Source: Mucilaginibacter sp.
GTDB taxonomy: Bacteria; Bacteroidota; Bacteroidia; Sphingobacteriales; Sphingobacteriaceae
Reading direction: 5' to 3'
DNA: 64,000 nt
Assembly: GCA_030445275.1 (NCBI GenBank)
Contig: JAUCSE010000038.1
Coordinates: 1 to 64,000 of the forward strand
The notes under the pieces were generated by a model that searched no databases, had not been told where the DNA came from, and worked only from the letters and a program-made list of their open reading frames with translations. A program made the translations under genes and the position numbers. The stretch's first letter is position 1. Every line of letters begins with the position of its first letter. This document shows, in pieces, positions 1 through 8,606 of this stretch.

Positions 1-1
1 A

Positions 2-49
2 CGTGTTGGAATATGGAAAACCTAAGGAGGTTTCCCACATTCCAACACG
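2..49. repeat. Imperfect palindrome at window start
   Basis: The arms CGTGTTGGAAT and ATTCCAACACG enclose a second stem (GGAAAACCT against AGGTTTCC) around an AAGG loop. No U-run follows on the plus strand, so it is more likely an intergenic palindrome or the end of an operon outside the window than a clear terminator. Nothing else is seen between 50 and 185. Confidence 0.5.
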
Positions 50-185
50 ACAAACAAACAACAAGTTATTATTAACTATATTTAAAAACTAAGAGAGTCC
101 TCTGTCCGGATAAACCATCACACCTCAGAACCTTCTTCCTGGCACCTGTAGTTACGGGCTAGCGCCTGTATATTGATTGCAACAA

Positions 186-224
186 AAAAAGGGCTAATCA
201 ACCTTCTGATTACCCCCCTTTTCT
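186..224 (-). terminator. Terminator of the old yellow enzyme gene
   Basis: Read on the minus strand, a GGGTAATCA stem pairs with TGATTAGCCC and is followed by a run of seven T, about 20 bases past the stop codon of the flavin oxidoreductase. This has the shape of an intrinsic terminator. Confidence 0.7.
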
Positions 225-243
225 ATATGAATTACAGTGGTAA

Positions 244-1347
244 TTAAACCAACTGCATTAATGCTTCTTTACTGAAACCTTTTAATTCGTCGGTGCGGTG
301 GTCACGTATTTTTTGTACCCAGTGTGGATCAGCTAATAGTGGGCGACCAACGGCGACCAGGTCAAAATCGCCACGATCCATACGGCGCAACAATTCATCT
401 AATGAGCTTGGCTCTGAGCTTTCGCCTGCAAATGCTGCCAGGAACTCGCCACTTAAACCTACTGAACCTACGGTTATGGTTGGTTGTCCGGTTATTTTTT
501 TGGCCCATCCGGCAAAGTTAAGATCAGAACCCTCGAATTCCGGTTCCCAGAAACGGCGTTGCGAACAATGAAAAATATCCACACCAGCATCGGCCAATGG
601 ATTAAGCCAGGCATCCATCTCCTGCGGGGTATTGGCCAGCTTGTTATCATAACCAGCCGGTTTCCATTGCGATAAACGGATGATCACCGCAAAATCATCA
701 CCTACTTGTTTCCTTACTTCCTTTATCACTTCTATGGCAAAACGACTGCGTTCGGCTAAAGTTTTACCTCCATAAATATCAGTACGCAGATTGGTTTGAT
801 CCCAGAAAAACTGATCGATCAAATAACCATGTGCGCCATGTATCTCTACACAATCAAAACCTAACCTTTTGGCATCAGCCGCAGCACGGCCAAAAGCAGC
901 AATAGTATCGGCAATATCAGCATCGGTCATGGTGTTACCATTGCTAAAGCCTGGTCTGTTTAAACCCGACGGACCTTCAAATGGTTGTGCCGGCACCCAA
1001 CCAGAACGGTGATTATCCATAATACCCATATGCCATATTTGCGGTCCCATAGCACCACCAGCTCCATGCACACCATCAACCACATTTTGCCAGCCTGCCA
1101 GTGCCTGCTCGTTATAAAAATGAGGGATTGAACCATCATTTGATGATGCAACACGGTCAATCACTGTACCTTCTGAAAGGATCAGGCCTACCTCGCCTTC
1201 AGCACGTTTACGGTAATAAGCGGCAACATCAGCAGTTGGTATACCATTTGGCGAAAATGAACGCGTCATAGGAGCCATCACTATACGATTTTTGATATTT
1301 AATGATTTCAGACTAAATGGCCTGAATAAAGTGTTATTATTACTCAT
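244..1347 (-). CDS. Old yellow enzyme family NADH:flavin oxidoreductase
   Basis: An FMN-dependent ene-reductase of 367 residues, the normal length for the family, expected to reduce activated C=C bonds or nitro compounds with NAD(P)H in the cytosol. Visible are the N-terminal FMN strand with MAPMTRS, the substrate-binding pair in HGAHGYLIDQF, the family signature around NLRTDIYGG, and the C-terminal phosphate-binding part GRPLLADPHW. It lies 26 bases downstream of an ArsR-type repressor on the same strand, so the two are probably co-transcribed and the repressor likely controls it. The physiological substrate cannot be read from sequence. Confidence 0.93.
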   Translation of the reverse strand: MSNNNTLFRPFSLKSLNIKNRIVMAPMTRSFSPNGIPTADVAAYYRKRAEGEVGLILSEGTVIDRVASSNDGSIPHFYNEQALAGWQNVVDGVHGAGGAMGPQIWHMGIMDNHRSGWVPAQPFEGPSGLNRPGFSNGNTMTDADIADTIAAFGRAAADAKRLGFDCVEIHGAHGYLIDQFFWDQTNLRTDIYGGKTLAERSRFAIEVIKEVRKQVGDDFAVIIRLSQWKPAGYDNKLANTPQEMDAWLNPLADAGVDIFHCSQRRFWEPEFEGSDLNFAGWAKKITGQPTITVGSVGLSGEFLAAFAGESSEPSSLDELLRRMDRGDFDLVAVGRPLLADPHWVQKIRDHRTDELKGFSKEALMQLV

Positions 1348-1373
1348 TATGTGTTTATTAATTTATGTCTGGA

Positions 1374-1667
1374 TTATATTTCAGATTCAATTAGTTTGCT
1401 TAAAGCAGCAAATGCCTCTTCGTTTCGCTTGTAATAGGTCCACTGGCCTACGCGGGTTGCAGTAACCAGGCCGGTACGCTGCATGAGCGATAAATACTCC
1501 GATACAGTTGATTGTGTAAGACCTGCTTTTTGCTGTATCTGCCCCACACAAACCCCTGCCTCAAAGCATTTCTGCTCCGGAAAGTTTTTTTCAGGCTCCT
1601 TTAACCACTGCAATATTTGCAGGCGGGTTTTGTTGGAAAGCGCTTTAAAAATCTCTAACTGATCCAT
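1374..1667 (-). CDS. ArsR-family winged-helix transcriptional regulator
   Basis: A small DNA-binding repressor of 97 residues. The core reads ALSNKTRLQILQWL, then a recognition helix QQKAGLTQSTVSEYLSLM and a beta-wing around TRVGQWTYYKR. Two cysteines six residues apart (CFEAGVC) sit before the recognition helix and could sense a metal, thiol or electrophile, which would fit the downstream ene-reductase. I chose the ATG at 1667: the frame opens 12 codons earlier, but those residues do not resemble the family. The ligand is unknown. Confidence 0.88.
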   Translation of the reverse strand: MDQLEIFKALSNKTRLQILQWLKEPEKNFPEQKCFEAGVCVGQIQQKAGLTQSTVSEYLSLMQRTGLVTATRVGQWTYYKRNEEAFAALSKLIESEI

Positions 1668-1890
1668 GCCGCAAAGATATATCGACTTTTCCCGATATGC
1701 CAATTAATGGTAAAGAGATGACATTAGGTTGATTTTAGCAGTGCGTCATGATTACTTGCATCTGTACCTATTTAATATAATTTAAATCCTCACAAACAAC
1801 CATTTACCAAAACCCTGCGTAATGTTTATAAGTACCAACAGCAGGAGATTGGTGCTGTAACATTTTGCCAAAACATAAATCTTATATTCA

Positions 1891-2001
1891 ATGGAAATGT
1901 TTATTTACCTTTTTACAAGAGCCATATTATTGGGCTGTTTGCTGGTGGTAGTATATACGGTAACTCCACGCAATATCTTTTCGGGCCGGTCTGAGGAATA
2001 G
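1891..2001 (+). CDS. Possible 36-residue single-span membrane peptide
   Basis: An ATG-initiated frame of 36 codons encodes a short hydrophobic helix (AILLGCLLVVVYTV) followed by a polar tail with two arginines and two glutamates. It stands alone between the divergent ArsR and LysR genes in a gap of almost 390 bases that otherwise holds nothing recognisable. It has the shape of a small membrane protein, but no family is recognised and chance cannot be excluded. Confidence 0.35.
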   Translation: MEMFIYLFTRAILLGCLLVVVYTVTPRNIFSGRSEE

Positions 2002-2054
2002 GCCGATCAATCAGCAGCGGTGTTTTCTCCTGTAAAACCACTAAATTTAACCCG

Positions 2055-2954
2055 ATGATTTTTGATTTCAGGTTAAAGGTTTTTTATACCGTTGCGCAAA
2101 GGCTCAGCTTCACCAAGGCTGCTCACGAATTATTTATCACCCAACCAGCTGTTACCAAGCATATTAAGGAGCTGGAACAACAACTGAGCATCCAACTTTT
2201 TAAACGCAATGGCAATAATATTGTGCTTACCGTAGCCGGTAAAGTGCTGGTACAATACGCCGAAAAGATATTCCAAACCTATACCGCCCTTGAAACCGAA
2301 CTGGCCCAATTGAACAATCTGGAGGCCGGTACCCTGCATATCGGGGCCAGTACCACGGTGGCCCAAACCATTTTACCCAAAATACTGGCGCTTTTTAAAC
2401 GCACCTATCCCGAGGTTACCTTTAACTTTATACAGGGCAATACCGACTATATTTCGCAATTGATACTGGACGAAAAGATTGATGTAGCTATAGTAGAGGG
2501 CGCTGCGCACTCGCCCCAACTGGCTTATTCGCCATTTGCTAAGGACGAGATAGTGCTGGTAACCAAGGCCAACAACAAGTTATCAAAAAAGGCCGAGATC
2601 AGTCCTAAACAGCTGTTAGGCATTCCCTTGGTGCTGCGCGAGGCCGGTTCGGGTACACTTGATGTGATCTATAATGCCCTGGCCAATGTACAGATCAATC
2701 CCAAGGACCTGAACATCGAGATCCAGTTGGAGAGCAGCATCGCCATCAAACAATATTTGTTGTATTCGGAGACGGCAACCTTCCTTTCTATCCAATCAGT
2801 GTTGAGCGAGTTGAAATATAACGAGCTTTCCATCATTGAAATTAAGGGGATGGAAATTTTCCGCACTTTTCAGTTTATTCAGCTTCACGGCAGGAACAAT
2901 AAGCTGATTGATCTTTTTAAGCGTTTTTGTCTCGCCAACTATAACTTAAAGTAA
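2055..2954 (+). CDS. LysR-family transcriptional regulator
   Basis: 299 residues, standard for the family. The N-terminal winged helix-turn-helix reads RLSFTKAAHELFITQPAVTK, followed by the linker helix and a periplasmic-binding-protein-like effector domain (from about residue 90, starting GTLHIGAS). It resembles the CysB/CbbR type that sense small anions or metabolites. It precedes a flavin reductase and ferredoxin pair on the same strand with about 75 bases between, so that pair is the obvious candidate target. The effector is not identifiable. Confidence 0.92.
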   Translation: MIFDFRLKVFYTVAQRLSFTKAAHELFITQPAVTKHIKELEQQLSIQLFKRNGNNIVLTVAGKVLVQYAEKIFQTYTALETELAQLNNLEAGTLHIGASTTVAQTILPKILALFKRTYPEVTFNFIQGNTDYISQLILDEKIDVAIVEGAAHSPQLAYSPFAKDEIVLVTKANNKLSKKAEISPKQLLGIPLVLREAGSGTLDVIYNALANVQINPKDLNIEIQLESSIAIKQYLLYSETATFLSIQSVLSELKYNELSIIEIKGMEIFRTFQFIQLHGRNNKLIDLFKRFCLANYNLK

Positions 2955-3028
2955 TTACCGATTACTTAATATCATTTGATTCCAACATCCCCTTTGTTCA
3001 CATTTGAGTGCTTATTAACAAGCATTTT

Positions 3029-4039
3029 ATGGAACACATTAATACCGATATTTGCATTATAGGCGCTGGCCCGGTGGGTTTATTTGCTGTTTTTGAAGCA
3101 GGCCTACTCAAAATGCGCTGCCATTTAATTGATGTATTACCGCAGGTTGGCGGTCAGCTTTCTGAAATATACCCGCACAAACCTATATATGATATTCCCG
3201 GCTATCCGGATATAACCGCACAACAATTGGTCGACCGGCTGATGGAACAGGGTGCACCTTTTCATCCTACTTTTAGCCTGGGCGAAAGGGTAGAAACACT
3301 CACCAAAAATGATGATGGCTCCTACTTTATACAAACCAATGATGGCACTACCGTACACTGCCAGGTGGTAGTAATTGCCGGCGGGCTGGGTTGCTTTGAG
3401 CCCCGCAAGCCCGAAATTGATCGCCTGCTGGAGTTTGAGGGCAAGGGCGTTGCCTACATGATCAAAAATCCTGAAGCATTCAGGGACCGCAAAGTGGTAA
3501 TTGCCGGCGGAGGTGATTCTGCGCTGGACTGGGCCATTTTCATGGCCGATATAGCCGAACGGGTAACCCTGGTTCACCGGGGCGATACGTTCAGAGGCAC
3601 CCCTGATTCCAGCGAAAAAATATTTGAACTGGCTAAACAGGGCAAGATCGATCTGATCCTGAAATCAAACATAGTAGCCCTAAGCGGCGACGGTCATTTG
3701 CAGGAACTTACCCTGCTTGATCGCAATAACCAGGTAAGCCATATAGCTGCCGATCACCTGATCCCGCAGTTTGGCCTGAGTCCCAAGCTGGGACCCATCG
3801 CCAATTGGGGACTGAACATCGATTTCTCGGCCATCGTAGTAAACACCCGCGATTTCAGCACCAGCGTGGAGCGTATTTATGCCATTGGCGATATCAACAC
3901 CTACCCAGGCAAACTGAAGCTGATATTATGCGGTTTCCACGAGGCGGCACTGATGGCCCAAAGTGCGTTCAAATATGTTTATCCGGAACAAAAACTAACT
4001 TTTAAATACACCACCGTTTACGGCGTAACCGAATTTTAG
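3029..4039 (+). CDS. Ferredoxin--NADP(+) reductase, thioredoxin-reductase-like type
   Basis: A FAD- and NAD(P)-dependent oxidoreductase of 336 residues that probably passes electrons between NADPH and the ferredoxin encoded next to it. It has an N-terminal FAD Rossmann motif (IIGAGPVGLF), a second nucleotide-binding motif (VVIAGGGDSALDW), and the C-terminal FAD-contact motif IYAIGDINTYPG. The CxxC pair of true thioredoxin reductases is absent, matching the YumC-type ferredoxin reductases. I prefer the ATG at 3029 over the GTG at 3008, because the conserved strand begins a few residues later. The stop lies two bases before the ferredoxin start. Confidence 0.88.
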   Translation: MEHINTDICIIGAGPVGLFAVFEAGLLKMRCHLIDVLPQVGGQLSEIYPHKPIYDIPGYPDITAQQLVDRLMEQGAPFHPTFSLGERVETLTKNDDGSYFIQTNDGTTVHCQVVVIAGGLGCFEPRKPEIDRLLEFEGKGVAYMIKNPEAFRDRKVVIAGGGDSALDWAIFMADIAERVTLVHRGDTFRGTPDSSEKIFELAKQGKIDLILKSNIVALSGDGHLQELTLLDRNNQVSHIAADHLIPQFGLSPKLGPIANWGLNIDFSAIVVNTRDFSTSVERIYAIGDINTYPGKLKLILCGFHEAALMAQSAFKYVYPEQKLTFKYTTVYGVTEF

Positions 4040-4041
4040 CC

Positions 4042-4350
4042 ATGATAAACCTGATAATTGAAGACCGGGAAGGTCACCGTGCCCCCGTTGAAATACCCGA
4101 AGGCATCAACCTGAGCCTGATGGAGGTTTTAAAAGCATCAGAATATGAGGTGCTGGCCACCTGTGGCGGTATGGCTCTTTGCGCCACCTGCCATGTACAG
4201 GTGCTGGAAGGCCCCGAACAATATTTTACAGCCTCCGACACCGAACTTGACATGCTGGATACCCTGCCCGATGCCGGGTCTGATAGTCGCCTGGCCTGCC
4301 AGATCCACATCAGCGAGGAGATGGACGGCATGGTTTTCAGATTACTATAA
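4042..4350 (+). CDS. 2Fe-2S ferredoxin, adrenodoxin type
   Basis: A 102-residue electron carrier. The cluster ligands are visible as ATCGGMALCATCHV (three of the four cysteines) and a distal LACQIH, the adrenodoxin/ISC-type spacing. It ends in the acidic partner-binding part typical of the family. It begins two bases after the reductase gene, so the two are translated together and very likely form an electron-transfer pair. The terminal acceptor is not encoded nearby. Confidence 0.92.
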   Translation: MINLIIEDREGHRAPVEIPEGINLSLMEVLKASEYEVLATCGGMALCATCHVQVLEGPEQYFTASDTELDMLDTLPDAGSDSRLACQIHISEEMDGMVFRLL

Positions 4351-4853
4351 GTTATAATACACTAAGTAAAGTGGTGCTTTTTTGAGACTATTTTGAGCTG
4401 TAAATTGATGGTTTTGATACGTTTTATGTCGAAAATCATCAAAAATGATTCGTTTTGGATCGAATTGGAGATTTTTGAGAAAAACGGAGGGTTAAAATTG
4501 TACACTAAGCCTTGTCATCGGCGAGGACTCACCCCGCCATCTCCGCCGGCTGGCGGATGGGCGACCCTCTCTTCGGCTTCGCCGGAAAGAGGGTCAAAGC
4601 ACTATTTCTACTTGTCATCCTGAACGATAGATGCTTCATTACATTCAGCATGACAAACTATATTTAAGAAATCCCCTCTTTCCGCCGCAGGCGAAGAGAG
4701 AGTGATCAAGCGCAGCGATGATCGGGTGAGTAAATTATTGAACGTTCATAAAGACTTACGAAGTCTTAAAACGGTGAAACCCTCAACGAAACCATTAAAA
4801 AACAAATAACGATGAGTTAAACTTCGTAAGTCTAACATAAAACTAACCACAAC

Positions 4854-4938
4854 GCATCATTGCGAGGAACGAAGCAATCCCCGACTTACAGAGTGGCTCT
4901 GTATAGCATAGAGATTGCTTCGTTCCTCGCAATGACGC
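4854..4938. repeat. REP-like palindrome, GTCATTGCGAGG family
   Basis: 26-base arms (CATTGCGAGGAACGAAGC and its complement) with one mismatch flank a centre ending in CTGTATAGCATAGAGATTG. The same arms, and partly the same centre, recur at 60220-60320 and 63342-63426, so this is a dispersed intergenic repeat family rather than a gene-specific terminator. Confidence 0.85.
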
Positions 4939-4994
4939 ATTTTTTATATTCCAACACTTCATCACATCCCGAAGTATCATCAATTCCAGAACCG

Positions 4995-5002
4995 TAACTT
5001 TG
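4995..5002 (+). promoter_or_regulatory. Candidate -7 promoter element
   Basis: TAACTTTG fits the Bacteroidota TAnnTTTG -7 consensus and lies 26 bases before the ATG of the downstream monooxygenase-like gene. I see no strong -33 TTG at the right spacing, so this is tentative. Confidence 0.45.
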
Positions 5003-5027
5003 TGTTGTTAACTTAACCCAACAACCC

Positions 5028-5372
5028 ATGATCGCCGTAATTTTTGAAGTGATACCCCGGGATAATAAAAAACAGGAATACCTGGATATAGCCGCCTATC
5101 TTAAACCTACCCTGGAAACCATTGATGGTTTTATTTCTATCGAACGGTTTCAAAGTCTTAGTGATCCAGGGAAGATACTGTCGCTGTCTTTCTGGCGCGA
5201 TGAAGAGGCGGTGAAACAGTGGCGCAACCTCGAGATACACCGCGATGCACAGATCAAAGGTCGCGGGTATGTGTTTAAGGATTATCATTTACGAATAGCC
5301 AACGTGGTGCGGGATTATGGCATGTTTGACAGGGCCGAAGCCCCCGCAGATAGTAAGCAGGTGCATCATTAA
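5028..5372 (+). CDS. Antibiotic biosynthesis monooxygenase (ABM) domain protein
   Basis: A 114-residue dimeric alpha-beta barrel protein of the ABM fold. The pattern is visible in the opening strand (AVIFEVIPRD), the central helix up to FISIERFQSL, and the strand SLSFWRDEEAVKQWRN, where the tryptophans are typical. Members act as cofactor-free monooxygenases or heme-degrading enzymes, but many are uncharacterised stress proteins. It precedes a flavin reductase-like gene by about 110 bases on the same strand, suggesting a shared oxidative role. Substrate unknown. Confidence 0.85.
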   Translation: MIAVIFEVIPRDNKKQEYLDIAAYLKPTLETIDGFISIERFQSLSDPGKILSLSFWRDEEAVKQWRNLEIHRDAQIKGRGYVFKDYHLRIANVVRDYGMFDRAEAPADSKQVHH

Positions 5373-5484
5373 TAAAAATAAACTCCGCAAGTTTCGGGTT
5401 TCATGCTGGTGTATGATTTGGCAATTTTGAATAAGCAAATAGCATTGCTCTTAATTGTTTAGTATTTATCAAAATCATATCATC

Positions 5485-6177
5485 ATGCATAAAATAAGCG
5501 AACCAGCCATCCTGTATTTTGGCACACCAGTGGTACTTGTGAGTACCATGAACGAGGATGGCTCCTATAATTTAGCCCCTATATCATCCGTTTTCTGGCT
5601 GGGTTGGCGTTGCATTATAGGGATGGCGACGACTTCAAAAACAGTACAAAACCTGATGCGCACCAAACAATGTGTTTTAAACCTGCCATCGGTTAATGAG
5701 GTGCAGGCCGTAAATAAGCTGGCGCTCAAAACCGGGGCAAATCCGGTACCGCTCACCAAGCAAAACCGGGGTTATTACTATGAACCCGATAAGTTTGGCG
5801 CTGCCGGTTTAACCCCTGTACCATCGCAAAAGGTAATGGCGCCCAGGGTTATGGAATGCCCGGTGCAATTGGAGGCTCACGTGGCAGAAATACACCCCAT
5901 AGGCGAGGATAACGAACAGCAACGCGGCCGCATAGTAACTATGGAGTTAAAGATAGTGCAGGTTTACCTCGAAGAATCAATCATCATGGAAGGTGACCCT
6001 AACCGGGTCGATCCGGATAAATGGCATCCGTTGATCATGAGCTTTCAGCAGTTTTATGGGCTGGGTTTCCAGGTTCACTCCTCTGCCCTGGCTACCATTC
6101 CTGAGCATCAATACCGGAGTCCGGATATAGAGGTAGCCCGCAATATGGAAAATATCAGGCAATCCATGGTCGCATAG
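5485..6177 (+). CDS. Flavin reductase family protein (FMN-binding split barrel)
   Basis: 230 residues. The N-terminal half carries the FMN-binding split-barrel pattern (TPVVLVSTMNEDGSYNLAP, then the GMATTSKTVQNL strand-turn). Such proteins supply reduced flavin to monooxygenases or reduce flavin-like substrates. I chose the ATG at 5485 because the frame's earlier TTG adds ten residues with no family resemblance. The neighbouring ABM-domain gene upstream is a possible partner. A Crp/Fnr regulator follows. Confidence 0.82.
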   Translation: MHKISEPAILYFGTPVVLVSTMNEDGSYNLAPISSVFWLGWRCIIGMATTSKTVQNLMRTKQCVLNLPSVNEVQAVNKLALKTGANPVPLTKQNRGYYYEPDKFGAAGLTPVPSQKVMAPRVMECPVQLEAHVAEIHPIGEDNEQQRGRIVTMELKIVQVYLEESIIMEGDPNRVDPDKWHPLIMSFQQFYGLGFQVHSSALATIPEHQYRSPDIEVARNMENIRQSMVA

Positions 6178-6229
6178 TATTATTAGTAAGATCAGTAGTT
6201 TTTATAGCGATTTTGATTAGCCTGTTTTT

Positions 6230-6255
6230 GAAGATAAGTCTTTGTGCTTATCTTC
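6230..6255. promoter_or_regulatory. Perfect inverted repeat, probable operator
   Basis: GAAGATAAG (6230-6238) and CTTATCTTC (6247-6255) form a perfect 9 bp inverted repeat with an 8-base spacer, ending six bases before the ATG of the Crp/Fnr regulator. The size and spacing fit a homodimer-binding site and suggest autoregulation. It could also form a hairpin covering the start codon region. Confidence 0.55.
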
Positions 6256-6261
6256 ACTATT

Positions 6262-6828
6262 ATGAAACAAATTCGGGAATATTTGGAACGCTTGGCCCCG
6301 CTTAGCGAACAGGACTGGCAAATATTTTCATCAAAACTTATCAAACGCGAGTTCCCGAAAAAGAGGGTGATTTTGAAAGCCGGACAAATTGAAAATCACC
6401 TGTCGTTTATGGAAACCGGAATAGTCCGCTATTATATCCCTAAGGACGATAATGACCTTACTTTCACCTTTGCTTTTGAAAACACTTTTATCAGCGCTTA
6501 TGATTCGTTTTTAACCCGCTCACCCTCCACCTATCAGATCCAAAGCCTTACTGTAACTACGCTATGGAGCTTAACCTACCAGGATCTGCAGGATATTTAC
6601 AGGGATACCGAAATTGGCCAAACCATTGGTCGTTTTGCCAGTGAGGCCATTTTTTTGACCAAAGCCAAACGCGAGCTGTCCCTTTTGAACGATACGGCCG
6701 AGCAACGATATCTCAATTTATTTACCGAGCAACCACACCTCATCAGGCAGATACCATTAAAATATATCGCTTCCTATATTGGCATTACACCGCAGGGCTT
6801 GAGCCGCATACGCAGGCGAATTACTTAA
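6262..6828 (+). CDS. Crp/Fnr-family transcriptional regulator
   Basis: 188 residues: an N-terminal cyclic-nucleotide-binding-like beta-roll (LKAGQIENHLSFMETGIVRYY) and a C-terminal helix-turn-helix ending in ASYIGITPQGLSRIRRRI. This is the short Bacteroidota type, which usually lacks the cAMP-contacting residues; no iron-sulfur cysteines are seen. The ATG at 6262 is preferred over an upstream frame opening at 6244. It precedes a DoxX-like membrane protein, and an inverted repeat sits directly before it. Confidence 0.88.
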   Translation: MKQIREYLERLAPLSEQDWQIFSSKLIKREFPKKRVILKAGQIENHLSFMETGIVRYYIPKDDNDLTFTFAFENTFISAYDSFLTRSPSTYQIQSLTVTTLWSLTYQDLQDIYRDTEIGQTIGRFASEAIFLTKAKRELSLLNDTAEQRYLNLFTEQPHLIRQIPLKYIASYIGITPQGLSRIRRRIT

Positions 6829-6885
6829 CTTAGGTTCATTGTTTGCTTTTGAGGGTTTACTGAAATTTGCAGAAAAAATATACAC

Positions 6886-7335
6886 ATGAAACCATTAATT
6901 GTATTGCTTATCACTTTTGGCATAGGCATAGTAATTACCGCAATAACAGACACCTATAATATCAGGCTATCGGCACAAATAGCCATGGCCGTTATGATGG
7001 CATTTACCTCCATCGGTCATTTTATTTATACCAAAGGAATGACTATGATGCTGCCCTCCTTTATCCCCTTCAAAAAACAAACGGTTTATATTACCGGTGT
7101 GCTGGAAATTGCATCGGCCGCAGGCTTGCTTATACCCCCCACCAGGACAGTGACTGCATGGTTGCTTATCCTGTTTTTTATTGTACTTACCCCGGCCAAT
7201 ATTAATGCCGCCATGAAACATCTTAATATGGAAAAAGGGACTTATGATGGTAGCGGTCCGCGTTATTTATGGTTTCGTGTGCCGCTGCAGGTGTTGTTTA
7301 CAGTGTGGGTCTATATGAGTTGTTTGATGGGGTAA
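6886..7335 (+). CDS. DoxX-like four-helix membrane protein
   Basis: 149 residues with four hydrophobic segments (about residues 3-20, 28-45, 68-90, 100-118 or similar). It has DoxX-family features: GHFIYTKGM, LPSFIPFKKQTVYITGVLEI, then AGLLIPPTRTVTAW. DoxX proteins are inner-membrane components linked to quinone or thiol redox homeostasis. It follows the Crp/Fnr gene by 57 bases on the same strand and may be its target. Confidence 0.85.
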   Translation: MKPLIVLLITFGIGIVITAITDTYNIRLSAQIAMAVMMAFTSIGHFIYTKGMTMMLPSFIPFKKQTVYITGVLEIASAAGLLIPPTRTVTAWLLILFFIVLTPANINAAMKHLNMEKGTYDGSGPRYLWFRVPLQVLFTVWVYMSCLMG

Positions 7336-7693
7336 ACCTCGTCCAACCCTCTCCAAAGGAGAGGACTTTAATTTTAAACCTGTCATCCTGAGCACAGCGA
7401 AGGACCTGTTATTGAACTAGGCTTCAGCAGACTTTACCCATCGTATACCCGCTCTTGGCCGCGGGAGGGCCAGTTTAATACCGCTATGGCCGCGGGGGCC
7501 TTTTACTTTTGTCGTGACAAAAGTAACAAAAACACCTTTTTTCTTTTTAGGCTTCTTTGCCCTGTATAAAAGGGCTTTCTCTCTATTTTTAATTGTCATC
7601 CTGAGGAACGAAGGATCTAATCTTCGATATGCATATTTAAGAATAGATACTTCCTTACGTTCAGTATAACAAGGAAGGGAGAAAAGGCTCAAA
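7336..7693. repeat. Gene-free stretch with GTCATCC-type repeats and a palindrome
   Basis: About 360 bases. Two GTCATCCTGAG half-elements occur near 7381 and 7592. A perfect palindrome ACTTTTGTC-GT-GACAAAAGT spans 7505-7524, and a GC-rich block CCGCGG sits before it. A 91-codon frame on the minus strand runs through these repeats and is rejected as coding. Confidence 0.65.
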
Positions 7694-8062
7694 CTACAAT
7701 AACTGCGTTTCGTTATAATAAAACTTTTCTTTAGTTACCAATCCGTTTTTCCATTGCTGCACAGATATTTCATTTCTGTACGAAACTTTTTGAGTTGCTT
7801 TATTGGTAATAGTAATCAGGTATTCGCTAAAAACAACCTGGTTTTCTTCATCAATGGCCTGTTTGAGTATTTCGAGCCCAAGGCCAAATTTGGCTAACGC
7901 GGCCTTTTCACGCACAATGCAAGCTTCTTTACCTGCACGGGGCGTGGCTTCGTTTTCCTGCAGCTCAACCTCATCCGCATAAAACACCTCCATGGCTTTT
8001 ACCGTTTCATCATTGATGATCAACTGGTTAAAAGTTTGAACTTTTTCTTTTAGTGTATTCAT
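7694..8062 (-). CDS. SnoaL/NTF2-like fold protein
   Basis: 122 residues with the pattern of a SnoaL-like cone-shaped alpha+beta protein: an opening helix (TLKEKVQTFNQLI), VFYADEVELQEN, then alternating strands ending in KNGLVTKEKFYYNE. Such proteins bind or isomerise small hydrophobic ligands, but no catalytic residues can be assigned. It begins nine bases after the OsmC gene on the same strand, so it is likely the last gene of that small operon. Confidence 0.78.
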   Translation of the reverse strand: MNTLKEKVQTFNQLIINDETVKAMEVFYADEVELQENEATPRAGKEACIVREKAALAKFGLGLEILKQAIDEENQVVFSEYLITITNKATQKVSYRNEISVQQWKNGLVTKEKFYYNETQLL

Positions 8063-8071
8063 GATGTATGG

Positions 8072-8560
8072 TTATGCCGTTGCTTGCGAAAGAGTCTCGA
8101 TTTTATATTGAGCTTCATGCAGTATCGGAAAATTACATGAGTTAGCTATAAAACACATTTTATTGGCCTCTTTATGCAGCTCATTGGCTTTCTCTATCTG
8201 CGAGCTATCGGTAATGGTAATAACCGGGGTTAGTAATATCACGGTAAAGCAGCCACTGCCGTCTTTGTTCTCCATCATCACGCCTTCGGCTTTGTCTTCA
8301 TAGGCGGTTACCACGATGCCCGCTGTGGTGCAAAGGTGCAAGTACCACAGCATGTGGCAGGAGGAAACTGATGCTACCAGCAGATCCTCAGGGTTATACC
8401 TGGAGCTGTCGCCCCGAAAGTTGGGGTCTGATGAACCCAGGATCACATGCTTGCCTTCAACGTTAATATCGTGACATCGTTCATATGATTTGTAGTCTTT
8501 TGTTCCGTCACCTGTATTACCAGTCCAGATTACGGTTGTTTGATAATGATGATTTTTCAT
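8072..8560 (-). CDS. OsmC family protein
   Basis: 162 residues resembling OsmC/Ohr-type peroxiredoxins, which reduce organic hydroperoxides with two cysteines. The conserved core DLLVASVSSCHMLWYLHLC and a distal ANSCNFPI supply the expected cysteines. I chose the ATG at 8560: the frame is open for 32 more codons, but that part is not family-like and runs into the spacer after the upstream gene. It sits between a membrane protein gene and a SnoaL-like gene on the same strand. Confidence 0.87.
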   Translation of the reverse strand: MKNHHYQTTVIWTGNTGDGTKDYKSYERCHDINVEGKHVILGSSDPNFRGDSSRYNPEDLLVASVSSCHMLWYLHLCTTAGIVVTAYEDKAEGVMMENKDGSGCFTVILLTPVITITDSSQIEKANELHKEANKMCFIANSCNFPILHEAQYKIETLSQATA

Positions 8561-8606
8561 AGATGTAATATAAAGGGGCCCTGGCCAACCCAAAACCCGA
8601 TTCGTG

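Larger units (their letters stand above)
4351..5027. repeat. Gene-free stretch with several palindromes
   Basis: About 680 bases without a convincing gene. It holds an outer pair ACTCACCC (4527-4534) and GGGTGAGT (4724-4731) enclosing a GC-rich hairpin GACCCTCT/AGAGGGTC (4563-4595), a GTCAT-type element around 4613-4653, and a long REP-like palindrome at 4854-4938. A short open frame across 4393-4623 runs through these repeats and is not protein-like. Confidence 0.7.

Noticed and set aside
4854..4938. CRISPR array
   Set aside because: The repeats are single inverted pairs scattered over the chromosome, not regularly spaced direct repeats, and no cas gene is seen.
7417..7692. 91-codon minus-strand frame
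   Set aside because: Runs through dispersed repeats and a palindrome; not protein-like.
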